Origin: a virus
Length of the DNA stretch: 32,138 nucleotides
Virus record (IMG/VR): IMGVR_UViG_3300037235_000018
Span: 1-32,138 of that record
Strand: one strand, 5' to 3'
Shown here: in pieces, positions 21,199-26,920 of the stretch
Layout: each line of letters opens with the position of its first letter
How positions within the stretch are numbered: the first letter of the stretch is position 1
Made by a program: the position numbers and the translations under genes
The notes under the pieces: model-generated
What the model was told of the DNA's origin: nothing
The model's input: the letters and a program-made list of their open reading frames with translations, nothing else
Databases searched by the model: none

Positions 21199-21978
21199 AT
21201 GAAAATCTTACAACTTGGCACTGGTAAAGTTTTATGGGAGGGCGCGGACCTGAGCGGTGCGGACCTGAGCGGTGCGAACCTGAACCGCGCGAACCTGAAC
21301 CGCGCGGACCTGAACCGCGCGGACCTGTACGGTGCGGACCTGAGCGGTGCGGACCTGAGCGGTGCGGCCCTGAGCAGCGCGAACCTGACCCGCGCGGACC
21401 TGAGCAGCGCGGACCTGAGCAGCGCGGACCTGAGAAGCGCGAACCTGAGCAGCGCGGACCTGTACGGTGCGGACCTGAGCGGTGCGGACCTGAGAGGTGC
21501 GAACCTGTACGGTGCGGACCTGAGCAGCGCGAACCTGAGAGGCGCGGACCTGAGCAGCGCGAACCTGAGCAGCGCGTACCTGTACGGCGCGGACCTGAGC
21601 AGCGCGGACCTGAGCAGTGCGGACCTGAGCAGCGCGTACCTGAGCGGTGCGGACCTGAGAGGTGCGGACCTGTACGGTGCGGACCTGAGCGGTGCGAACC
21701 TGTACGGTGCGAACCTGGACCGCGCGAACCTGAACCGCGTGAACCTGAGAGACGCGACCCTGATAGTAAGCGGCCAACGATCAGATGGCTACAGGTTCTT
21801 AGGATATAGGGACAATGGTATTCTTATGATTCGTGCTGGTTGTCGTTACTTTACAGCAAAAGACGCGGTTAAACATTGGAAAACAACACGCGGTAAAACT
21901 CGATTAGGAAAGGAAAGTCTCTTGCTTGTTGCCCATCTCGTTGCTACTGCAAAACTCTTGAAATGGAGGATCAGATGA
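21199..21978 (+). CDS. Pentapeptide-repeat protein, long paralogue
   Basis: A 259-aa protein. It begins with the same 18 residues as the first copy (MKILQLGTGKVLWEGADL), and the DNA around the start is nearly identical, including the GGAGCAA(A/G)TATC leader. About 34 pentapeptides (residues about 16-188) would give more than eight helix turns. The C-terminal ~70 residues differ from the first paralogue: VSGQRSDGYRFLGYRDNGIL, then IRAGCRYFTAKDAVKHWKTT, a tail common to other pentapeptide proteins (GCR.F....A..HW). Host-enzyme binding by DNA mimicry is a family-based hypothesis only. Confidence 0.88.
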   Translation: MKILQLGTGKVLWEGADLSGADLSGANLNRANLNRADLNRADLYGADLSGADLSGAALSSANLTRADLSSADLSSADLRSANLSSADLYGADLSGADLRGANLYGADLSSANLRGADLSSANLSSAYLYGADLSSADLSSADLSSAYLSGADLRGADLYGADLSGANLYGANLDRANLNRVNLRDATLIVSGQRSDGYRFLGYRDNGILMIRAGCRYFTAKDAVKHWKTTRGKTRLGKESLLLVAHLVATAKLLKWRIR

Positions 21979-22319
21979 AACTCTTTCAACTAACACTGCC
22001 AATCGAGGTGCATGATGAGCGTTATGCTTGGCCCGGTGTACGCGCTACTGCCGATGAACGGGCGGCGCTGGAGCGTTTTGTATGTGAAGAGGTAGGAGGC
22101 TTCAGCAAATCCTCCGGACACTTTGGCGTCTGGTATGATGGTGAAGGCAAGCGCTATGAAGATCGTAACATAGTTTATCAAATCGCTTGTCATCCCGATA
22201 CGTTCCGTTCTATTCTGGCCAAGGCATTCGAGCTTTTTCATTTTGAGAAAGCGATCTTGTGGGCTGAGCTAGGAACGGCAACAGTAGAATATCGCCAGAT
22301 CGCAGAGGCCACAGAATGA
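21975..22319 (+). CDS. Early hypothetical protein, 114 aa
   Basis: Starts MKLFQLTLPIEVHDERYAWP. GGAGG lies 5 nt upstream, and the ATG overlaps the pentapeptide gene stop (ATGA), so the start four codons earlier is rejected. Features: RATADERAALERFVCEEVGG, FGVWYDGEGKRYEDRNIVYQ, then a helical C-terminus (DTFRSILAKAFELFHFEKAI and WAELGTATVEYRQIAEATE). A compact alpha/beta domain with no recognised catalytic residues. The stop overlaps the next start. Confidence 0.75.
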   Translation: MKLFQLTLPIEVHDERYAWPGVRATADERAALERFVCEEVGGFSKSSGHFGVWYDGEGKRYEDRNIVYQIACHPDTFRSILAKAFELFHFEKAILWAELGTATVEYRQIAEATE

Positions 22320-22438
22320 GCGGCTTAGGCTATAATCACCACAAGCTTGTCAGGCAACGCACTAAGCACTTACCGGGTTTGCTTCTCTATGTGGTCGCTA
22401 TTATTTTTCTGGCATGGCTACTGACGGGTCTCAAATGA
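22316..22438 (+). CDS. Small single-span membrane protein, 40 aa
   Basis: Encodes MSGLGYNHHKLVRQRTKHLP, then GLLLYVVAIIFLAWLLTGLK. It has a basic N-terminus and one hydrophobic span (residues about 21-37), so it is probably an inner-membrane peptide with its N-terminus in the cytoplasm. The start overlaps the previous stop (ATGA). The stop codon lies inside the 8-bp target duplication of cassette 2. Before the insertion its stop would have overlapped the start of the next phage gene, also as ATGA. Confidence 0.7.
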   Translation: MSGLGYNHHKLVRQRTKHLPGLLLYVVAIIFLAWLLTGLK

Positions 22439-22440
22439 GT

Positions 22441-22880
22441 CATGCTTATCCGGTTGCCGCACACAAATGCTGAGACCTACTAGATGTTGAAGCCAACACA
22501 GATCAAGGATTTCCCCGGCTGCGCCGTCGATCAGCATCTTAAGGTCACGGGCGCGCTCCCGGACGAAATATGCCAGTGCCCGATTTGCGGGCGAATGCAC
22601 CGGCATCTTGGAAGCCCGCCATGGAGAGACGCTATGCAGCCGCATCAGCAACGAGTTGTGGACGAAAAGAAGGAATTGGACGACAAACTCGATAAGTTGA
22701 AGGCTTTCATCGAGACAAGTCCGATATTCAAAAGCCTCTCGGCCGATGAGCGCGGGCGCCTGGGGAAGCAGTTCGACGTGATGGCCGAATATTCGAGCAT
22801 CTTGTCGCAACGCATCGCCGCCTTCCCGGCGTGACCAAAACACAAGATGTAGGGCTGTGTGTCTAAACCGGATAAGCATG
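22441..22880 (+). mobile_element. Single-gene TIR cassette 2 (440 bp)
   Basis: The ends CATGCTTATCCGGTT (22441-22455) and AACCGGATAAGCATG (22866-22880) are the same 15-bp terminal repeats as cassette 1. A CACACA string is present four bases inside each end. Flanking direct repeats AAATGAGT (22433-22440 and 22881-22888) are perfect and differ from those of cassette 1. The duplication gives the upstream gene its AAATGA end and the downstream gene its ATGAGT start, so neither is broken. One reading frame fills most of it; no transposase is present. Confidence 0.88.
22484..22834 (+). CDS. Cassette 2 cargo: DUF7681-like protein, possibly with zinc-finger N-terminus
   Basis: The frame is 116 codons. 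The second half, from the ATG at 22634 (MQPHQQRVVDEKKELDDKLD, then KLKAFIETSPIFKSLSADER and ends with YSSILSQRIAAFPA), is the compact helical protein common in phages as DUF7681, and it has GGAGA 6 nt upstream, so a 66-aa product from 22634 is well supported. The first half (MLKPTQIKDFPGCAVDQHLK, EICQCPICGRMHRH) contains C-x2-C and His residues like a zinc knuckle but has a poor ribosome binding site. Either one fused protein or two nested starts are possible. Nothing suggests a role in cassette movement. Confidence 0.7.
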   Translation: MLKPTQIKDFPGCAVDQHLKVTGALPDEICQCPICGRMHRHLGSPPWRDAMQPHQQRVVDEKKELDDKLDKLKAFIETSPIFKSLSADERGRLGKQFDVMAEYSSILSQRIAAFPA

Positions 22881-22882
22881 AA

Positions 22883-23185
22883 ATGAGTGATCAATGCAAG
22901 CTCGACCACAGCGATCCCGGCACAGTGCCCGAATTCCTGTGTCGGGCTTGCCATCCCGAATTCATCGCGACCCCGGAACAGCGGGCGCTCCAGGAAGCAC
23001 AGGAAATGGCCGATGCGCGCCATAAGATCGAGATTGCGGCGCGAGAGCGTGCCATCGGCAAGGCAATGCGTGACATTGAAGCCATGACCCGCAATGGTGA
23101 GCCTACGCGCCAGCCGGCAATCGGCATCCTCGCCAGCATACGCAAGAAGCTTGAACGCCTCCAGATCGAGGAGCTTATGGGATGA
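22883..23185 (+). CDS. Early hypothetical protein, 100 aa, Cys-containing
   Basis: Starts MSDQCKLDHSDPGTVPEFLC at 22883, inside the right target duplication of cassette 2. An open stretch upstream lies within the cassette's terminal repeat. C-x2-C (LCRACHPE) with nearby Cys/His suggests a small metal-binding head. The rest is a long charged helix (EQRALQEAQEMADARHKIEI then AARERAIGKAMRDIEAMTRN). Before the insertion its start overlapped the stop of the 40-aa membrane gene. The stop overlaps the next start (ATGA). Function unknown. Confidence 0.75.
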   Translation: MSDQCKLDHSDPGTVPEFLCRACHPEFIATPEQRALQEAQEMADARHKIEIAARERAIGKAMRDIEAMTRNGEPTRQPAIGILASIRKKLERLQIEELMG

Positions 23186-23364
23186 CTGAGCCCGATCTCT
23201 GGGATTTTCTCGCCTCGTTCCTATGTGTCAGGAGGGAGCTTGCCAAGCAATGGGCATATCTGATATTCTACCGAGGCAGTATCGATCCTTGGGTCGATCA
23301 CCTCGTCACGTCCGGCATAGAGGAGTTTTGCAATGGATATTACCGCACTCGACTTGAGCAATGA
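23182..23364 (+). CDS. Small early hypothetical protein, 60 aa
   Basis: Encodes MTEPDLWDFLASFLCVRREL, then AKQWAYLIFYRGSIDPWVDH and a Tyr/Arg-rich end. Aromatic-rich and amphipathic, with no clear membrane span. The start overlaps the previous stop as ATGA, and the 3' end overlaps the following gene by 32 bp. It carries the ribosome binding site (GAGGAG) of that gene. No family recognised. Confidence 0.65.
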   Translation: MTEPDLWDFLASFLCVRRELAKQWAYLIFYRGSIDPWVDHLVTSGIEEFCNGYYRTRLEQ

Positions 23365-23740
23365 ACAGATCGATGAGATTGAGAATAGCTGGAAATGGCG
23401 TTGTCTCCAATGGGCTAAGAGAGGCGGTCATAACTCGGTCTATTTGATCTTACGCGCCATGCACCGTGGGCCGCGCGAGCAGACCGGCCAGAAGGACATC
23501 CTTTGGCCGCGCCTAGGCAATGCTTGTCACATTCGGGCTGATGGTGTTGTGACTGCGATGTATCAAGGGGCCCCCACTGAGCCCTCCCGCGAGACTAACG
23601 TGGGCACTGTGACGCAGATCAGAGATGCGCTTCGCCGCATGGCAGATCAGCTCAAACTTAATGACATGGATCGCGTCGCGCTATTTGCTGCCTTCTCTGG
23701 ATGGATCGAAAAAGATGCACGCGCAACATCGGAGACTTGA
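23333..23740 (+). CDS. Early hypothetical protein, 135 aa
   Basis: Encodes MDITALDLSNEQIDEIENSW, KWRCLQWAKRGGHNSVYLIL, RAMHRGPREQTGQKDILWPR and a helical C-terminus (QIRDALRRMADQLKLNDMDR, VALFAAFSGWIEKDARATSE). GAGGAG lies about 8 nt before the ATG. A soluble, mostly helical protein; the pattern does not match an enzyme I recognise. It is followed by a 31-aa membrane peptide gene after one base. Confidence 0.72.
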   Translation: MDITALDLSNEQIDEIENSWKWRCLQWAKRGGHNSVYLILRAMHRGPREQTGQKDILWPRLGNACHIRADGVVTAMYQGAPTEPSRETNVGTVTQIRDALRRMADQLKLNDMDRVALFAAFSGWIEKDARATSET

Positions 23741-23741
23741 T

Positions 23742-23837
23742 ATGAGCAAAGATTTTTTAATTGATGCCAGCATAATCATCGGAACTTTTACCGTTTGTAT
23801 TGGGGGATTTTTCCTAGCAGTATGGGTTCTTCTATGA
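23742..23837 (+). CDS. Membrane microprotein, 31 aa
   Basis: Encodes MSKDFLIDASIIIGTFTVCI, then GGFFLAVWVLL. Nearly the whole chain after residue 8 is one hydrophobic span. GGAG is 7 nt before the ATG, and the stop overlaps the next start as ATGA. The ribosome binding site plus coupled spacing on both sides supports it as real despite its size. It may be a small regulator of a membrane protein; function unknown. Confidence 0.65.
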   Translation: MSKDFLIDASIIIGTFTVCIGGFFLAVWVLL

Positions 23838-24232
23838 CACCTCTCGAATGGGAGATCAGACTGCACAAGGAGCAGAAATGGGGTAGTGCTTATCCCCACG
23901 TCGAGCGTGAGGTGCGCGCCTACCTGAGCACTCTGGCCGCAGGCGTTACAATCTCGACTAATCAACTGGTCGAGGCGTTGTATCCCGTTGCCAGTGTCCG
24001 TGGTGAAGGCAATGGCCGGCAGCGCATATATGAGGCATTGAAGGCGACCCACCACGGCCGGCCGGCTATGCTCGAAGATTGCCGTATGCGCGGGCCAGTG
24101 AAGAAGATACATGGCGGCATCAAGGGCCATCCGTGGCTCTGGCACAAGCCGACGCCGCAGTTAGTGTGTTGCCCGAATTGTCAATATGAATTTGAAATTT
24201 CAAAGGAGATGCCAAATGCTGGAGGAGGTTGA
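23834..24232 (+). CDS. Early hypothetical protein with C-terminal zinc knuckle
   Basis: A 132-aa protein starting MTPLEWEIRLHKEQKWGSAY (ATG overlapping the previous stop; an earlier start would cover the membrane microprotein). Residues about 30-75 (AYLSTLAAGVTISTNQLVEA, LYPVASVRGEGNGRQRIYEA) look like a winged-helix-type domain, and the end VCCPNCQYEFEI is a C-x2-C metal knuckle. A DNA-binding or regulatory role is plausible by fold style but not proven. The next gene's AAGGAG is located in its last codons. Confidence 0.72.
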   Translation: MTPLEWEIRLHKEQKWGSAYPHVEREVRAYLSTLAAGVTISTNQLVEALYPVASVRGEGNGRQRIYEALKATHHGRPAMLEDCRMRGPVKKIHGGIKGHPWLWHKPTPQLVCCPNCQYEFEISKEMPNAGGG

Positions 24233-24401
24233 ATTATTTGACGGGTACGGCTATCGCTTAAAAGGTAAGTGGTTGCGGCTCACTTATGCGTTTGGCAGAT
24301 TTTATTATTTCAATCAAGGCCGTCAGGATCGGCAACCACCCCGGACGGCAGACACCAGCGCAGATGCTTCCCTTCCCCGAAAGTCAACTCATGAAGAGTA
24401 G
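24216..24401 (+). CDS. Small hypothetical protein converging on the primase gene
   Basis: A 61-aa protein starting MLEEVELFDGYGYRLKGKWL, with AAGGAG 7 nt before the ATG. The first ~37 residues look like a small beta domain rich in Tyr/Phe/Leu. The rest (RQDRQPPRTADTSADASLPR) is low-complexity, and that part is antisense to the 3' end of the primase-helicase gene (92-bp tail-to-tail overlap). The start is well supported; the true C-terminus may matter less. Confidence 0.55.
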   Translation: MLEEVELFDGYGYRLKGKWLRLTYAFGRFYYFNQGRQDRQPPRTADTSADASLPRKSTHEE

Positions 24402-26253
24402 ATCGCGCAAGCCGGCGAAGCGTTCTGTCCGCAGTCGTCACGTTAGCATCAAATCGTTCTTGGCTCTCGCCTTCGCTCTGCGCCGTGATCTTCATCGCCA
24501 GCGCTCGGGTGACAACGGCGAGTTCGTCATTGACAGCTCCCAAGTCCCGGAGGGAGGCTACAATCTTTCGTCTGTCGAATTCGTTTTGCACTTGATCGAA
24601 TGCTGAAGCCTCTTCATGGCTCAGCAGGTTGAACACCAACGACTGTCCCACCGGGCGACCCTCGAAGCGATAGGGTGCCTTACGCTCAGGAGCACCCCTA
24701 TGACGCCTCACGCGAAGTTTTACGTGATTAGTCCCTTCCTCACGAACGACATCGAGAACTGTGTCAACGCCATATTCCAGCGCGCTCGTGCCCCGCGTTC
24801 CTCGGGCTGTATCTTTTCCGAGATGTGCTTGGATGAGGACACTGCAACCAAATACGTTAATGAGCGACCGGCAGAAGAAGATCAGGCGATTGGCGTCAGA
24901 CGGATTATTTTCATCGAGCCCCATCATGCTGGCACTGTAAGTGTCAATAACGATGAGTTTAACGGGACGGCCTTCAATCTTGGCGCGCTCCTCTATGCCT
25001 GCTCCAAACTCTGTCAGCTCCGTTTCGATAGCCATGTGAGGACCGGCGCCCAGGAAAAACCCCGGCTCGGCATTCTGCTCCAGACCGTGGACGGAGAACC
25101 ACGCGGGGCGATGCATCTTGGCTATTTCCTCCATACTCTCATGGGCACCGTAGAAAACAAGGCCGGTGCTTGTTGGCTTTACTCCGAACGTCTCTTGCCC
25201 GGTACAGATGCCCAAGGCCAGATCGAGGGAGAGGAATGTCTTGAAGTGACCCTTCAGCGCCGACATGAGAACGATGCGGCGTTCGGGTATCACGTCTGGA
25301 ACCAGCCAAGTCGGGTCCGGTAGCGCAAGCTGTTCCTTGGTGCCCATGAACCACGGCGCCTTAGTGACAGTTGACTGCGCCGGCTCCGAGAGCGCGGGGA
25401 GGTTGGCACCTGCGAACACCTCGGATGCCGGCGCAGTCGCGTAAGCGCCCACCTCATTCTGGCCGTTGCGTGCGGCAGAGAGGACGCGCTCACGAACAAA
25501 TTCGGGTTGGTTGTTGGGAATGCAGTGAGGATACCAAATCTCAAGCATCAACTCTAGTGATAGCTCTGGAGAGAGCCCAAGGTCTCGGACGAGTTCGCAA
25601 GCGATTTCATAGCAAGTGTCATGTCCTCGCTGTCCGTCGATAGAGACACGCTTAGCGCGGACGAGATTATGTAACCTAGCTCTTGCAGCCGCGATGTTTC
25701 CAGACAGGTCCATGCGCTTGTCTGTAGCAGTAGCTGGCCCGCTGCGTGCAGCAACTCTAGTCTCGATTTCAAAAGGGAGGACAGCGGGTGCCAGAGAATT
25801 CTTTGCTTCATATCGCTTTCCTTCGACAACAGATGGAGGGAGGAGAGCGTAGCTTCCTCGGCCGCGGGTATCAATATATGGGCCAAGTCCCTTGTCAGGT
25901 TTAGTTGGATCACCAACGGAAGGCGGGAGTGACCCGACAAAATAGAAGTGAGTTCCGCCTCGGGGAGTTTGTACTTCGTAAGTAGGCGGGAGATCGAGTG
26001 CTGCAATGTTACATCCGTCATGGTAAGTGTCTCCATCGATGATCGCGAGCCCCACGTCTTCAGGTTCAAAAGCCAAATTGCAATCTGAGTATTCTGAGAA
26101 GAGCGCATTGACCTTTTCGGCCGTGTCCATCTTCGTATTGCGCCAGTCCGGCCACATGGGTATCTTCGACCCAGGCCAGCATGGGATGAGGGGATATCCG
26201 CGTGAAATATAGTCGAGCGCGGCCCCGTGCAGATCGGATGGAGTGCTTGACAA
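24310..26253 (-). CDS. Primase-helicase: Prim-Pol plus RepA-type ATPase
   Basis: Replication protein of about 648 aa. The N-terminal domain is an archaeo-eukaryotic-type bifunctional primase/polymerase (AALDYISRGYPLIPCWPGSK; metal-binding IIDGD, D73 and D75; GGTHFYF with H102; DTRGRGSYALLPPS). After a linker comes a RepA/RecA-like hexameric helicase: Walker A SALKGHFKT (about 331-339, with an unusual His-Phe before Lys), Walker B LIVIDTYSAS (about 433-442) and QAHLGKDTARGTRG sensor region. The frame is open to a GTG at 26319, but that lies upstream of a good minus-strand promoter (-10 at 26289-26284). The TTG at 26253 with GAGG 7 nt upstream is preferred. It is the only leftward gene in the early arm. 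Confidence 0.88.
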   Translation of the reverse strand: MSSTPSDLHGAALDYISRGYPLIPCWPGSKIPMWPDWRNTKMDTAEKVNALFSEYSDCNLAFEPEDVGLAIIDGDTYHDGCNIAALDLPPTYEVQTPRGGTHFYFVGSLPPSVGDPTKPDKGLGPYIDTRGRGSYALLPPSVVEGKRYEAKNSLAPAVLPFEIETRVAARSGPATATDKRMDLSGNIAAARARLHNLVRAKRVSIDGQRGHDTCYEIACELVRDLGLSPELSLELMLEIWYPHCIPNNQPEFVRERVLSAARNGQNEVGAYATAPASEVFAGANLPALSEPAQSTVTKAPWFMGTKEQLALPDPTWLVPDVIPERRIVLMSALKGHFKTFLSLDLALGICTGQETFGVKPTSTGLVFYGAHESMEEIAKMHRPAWFSVHGLEQNAEPGFFLGAGPHMAIETELTEFGAGIEERAKIEGRPVKLIVIDTYSASMMGLDENNPSDANRLIFFCRSLINVFGCSVLIQAHLGKDTARGTRGTSALEYGVDTVLDVVREEGTNHVKLRVRRHRGAPERKAPYRFEGRPVGQSLVFNLLSHEEASAFDQVQNEFDRRKIVASLRDLGAVNDELAVVTRALAMKITAQSEGESQERFDANVTTADRTLRRLARSTLHELTFGEGKHLRWCLPSGVVADPDGLD

Positions 26254-26276
26254 TGCCCAACCTCTTGGGTTATATT
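26247..26276 (+). promoter_or_regulatory. Rightward promoter for the metallopeptidase/helicase operon
   Basis: TTGACA (26247-26252), an 18-bp spacer, TATATT (26271-26276). The predicted start is near 26283, followed by GGAGG and a GTG start at 26313. It overlaps the first codons of the leftward primase gene and faces the leftward promoter at 26284-26312. Confidence 0.65.
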
Positions 26277-26283
26277 GCCGGTT

Positions 26284-26312
26284 CTTATAGACCTGTTCTG
26301 GAGGATAGTCAA
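26284..26312 (-). promoter_or_regulatory. Leftward promoter for the primase-helicase gene
   Basis: TTGACT (26312-26307), a 17-bp spacer, TATAAG (26289-26284). The predicted start is near 26277, about 24 nt before the TTG start of the primase. It lies within the leader of the rightward operon, so the two promoters face each other with start sites only about 6 bp apart. Confidence 0.65.
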
Positions 26313-26672
26313 GTGGCACACAAGTTTCTCTTGACAGCCGATCTGCTCCTTGCCACCTATAATATGGTTGCAGAGATGCCCCCGTTTGTAGGTTGGAATT
26401 TGCCGGATGGCGATGAGGTTGCGTTTCATCTAACGAATGAGAGAGGCACGCGTGGTTGGCATTCCTGTAGCAACAACAAACATGCTATCGGAATTTCCTC
26501 TGCTTGTGTTCAACGTTTTGACACTCTCATTCTTACGATGATGCACGAGATGGTTCACATGCACGAGAACCACACTAATCTTGATCGGGGTGATGTAGAT
26601 CATAGTCGTGCTTTTCGTAAGTGGGCTGAGCAGGTCTGCCGTATTCACAAACTCGATGTAGGTATCTTCTAA
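26313..26672 (+). CDS. SprT-like zinc metallopeptidase
   Basis: A 119-aa protein. The GTG at 26313 has GGAGG 8 nt upstream; the longer open frame lies under the primase gene. The zinc motif HEMVH (residues 78-82, MMHEMVHMHE) with a downstream DHSRAFRKWAEQVC (third ligand His 97) is the SprT/SprT-like arrangement. These proteases act on DNA-bound proteins in other organisms (Spartan family). Phage relatives are uncharacterised. The N-terminal half (LTADLLLATYNMVAEMPPFV, EVAFHLTNERGTRGWHS) is a normal beta-rich lead-in. It is the first gene of the operon that leads to the SNF2-type helicase. Confidence 0.82.
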   Translation: MAHKFLLTADLLLATYNMVAEMPPFVGWNLPDGDEVAFHLTNERGTRGWHSCSNNKHAIGISSACVQRFDTLILTMMHEMVHMHENHTNLDRGDVDHSRAFRKWAEQVCRIHKLDVGIF

Positions 26673-26686
26673 CCCCGGAGGTTGAC

Positions 26687-26920
26687 ATGACCCTGCCTGT
26701 GAAAGTCGGAAGTAAAATTCGCAACAACGATCCTCGCGCCAATGGCAAGATTGAGACTGTGATTGCTATCGTCGGAGATGGGACTGCTGCATTCGACAAG
26801 AACTACGCGGTATACCAGGGTGCCACGCGGCGCCATAAGGTCCGCTGTGACCGCATCGCGGAAGGCGGCAACAATAACAATCAGGGCTGGACCTGTGTGG
26901 ATGGCCTTGACGTTACCTGA
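26687..26920 (+). CDS. Small hypothetical protein before the SNF2-type helicase
   Basis: A 77-aa protein (MTLPVKVGSKIRNNDPRANG, KIETVIAIVGDGTAAFDKNY, then ATRRHKVRCDRIAEGG and a C-terminal WTCVDGLDVT). Predicted to be a small SH3-like or beta-barrel domain: G..I..ND.R...-...V..I... -.Y.VY.......V..DRI. GGAGG is 6 nt before the ATG. The next gene's GTG start follows immediately after the stop. An accessory nucleic-acid-binding role is plausible but unproven. Confidence 0.72.
   Translation: MTLPVKVGSKIRNNDPRANGKIETVIAIVGDGTAAFDKNYAVYQGATRRHKVRCDRIAEGGNNNNQGWTCVDGLDVT

Noticed and set aside
18712-21809. Long extra reading frames on both strands inside the two pentapeptide genes (GPxxxEP-type and VQVRT-type products)
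   Set aside because: They arise because the 15-bp repeat keeps all frames free of stops. Only the frame giving A(D/N)Lxx has a ribosome binding site, a non-repeat start and family-type C-terminal domains.
26254-26319. Primase start at the GTG at 26319
   Set aside because: The frame is open, but this start lies upstream of a good minus-strand promoter and overlaps the divergent metallopeptidase start. The TTG at 26253 has a GAGG at correct spacing and sits just before the Prim-Pol domain.
25554-26429. A 291-codon minus-strand open frame
   Set aside because: It is a different frame over the primase N-terminal domain, which has clear family motifs; the alternative product has none.
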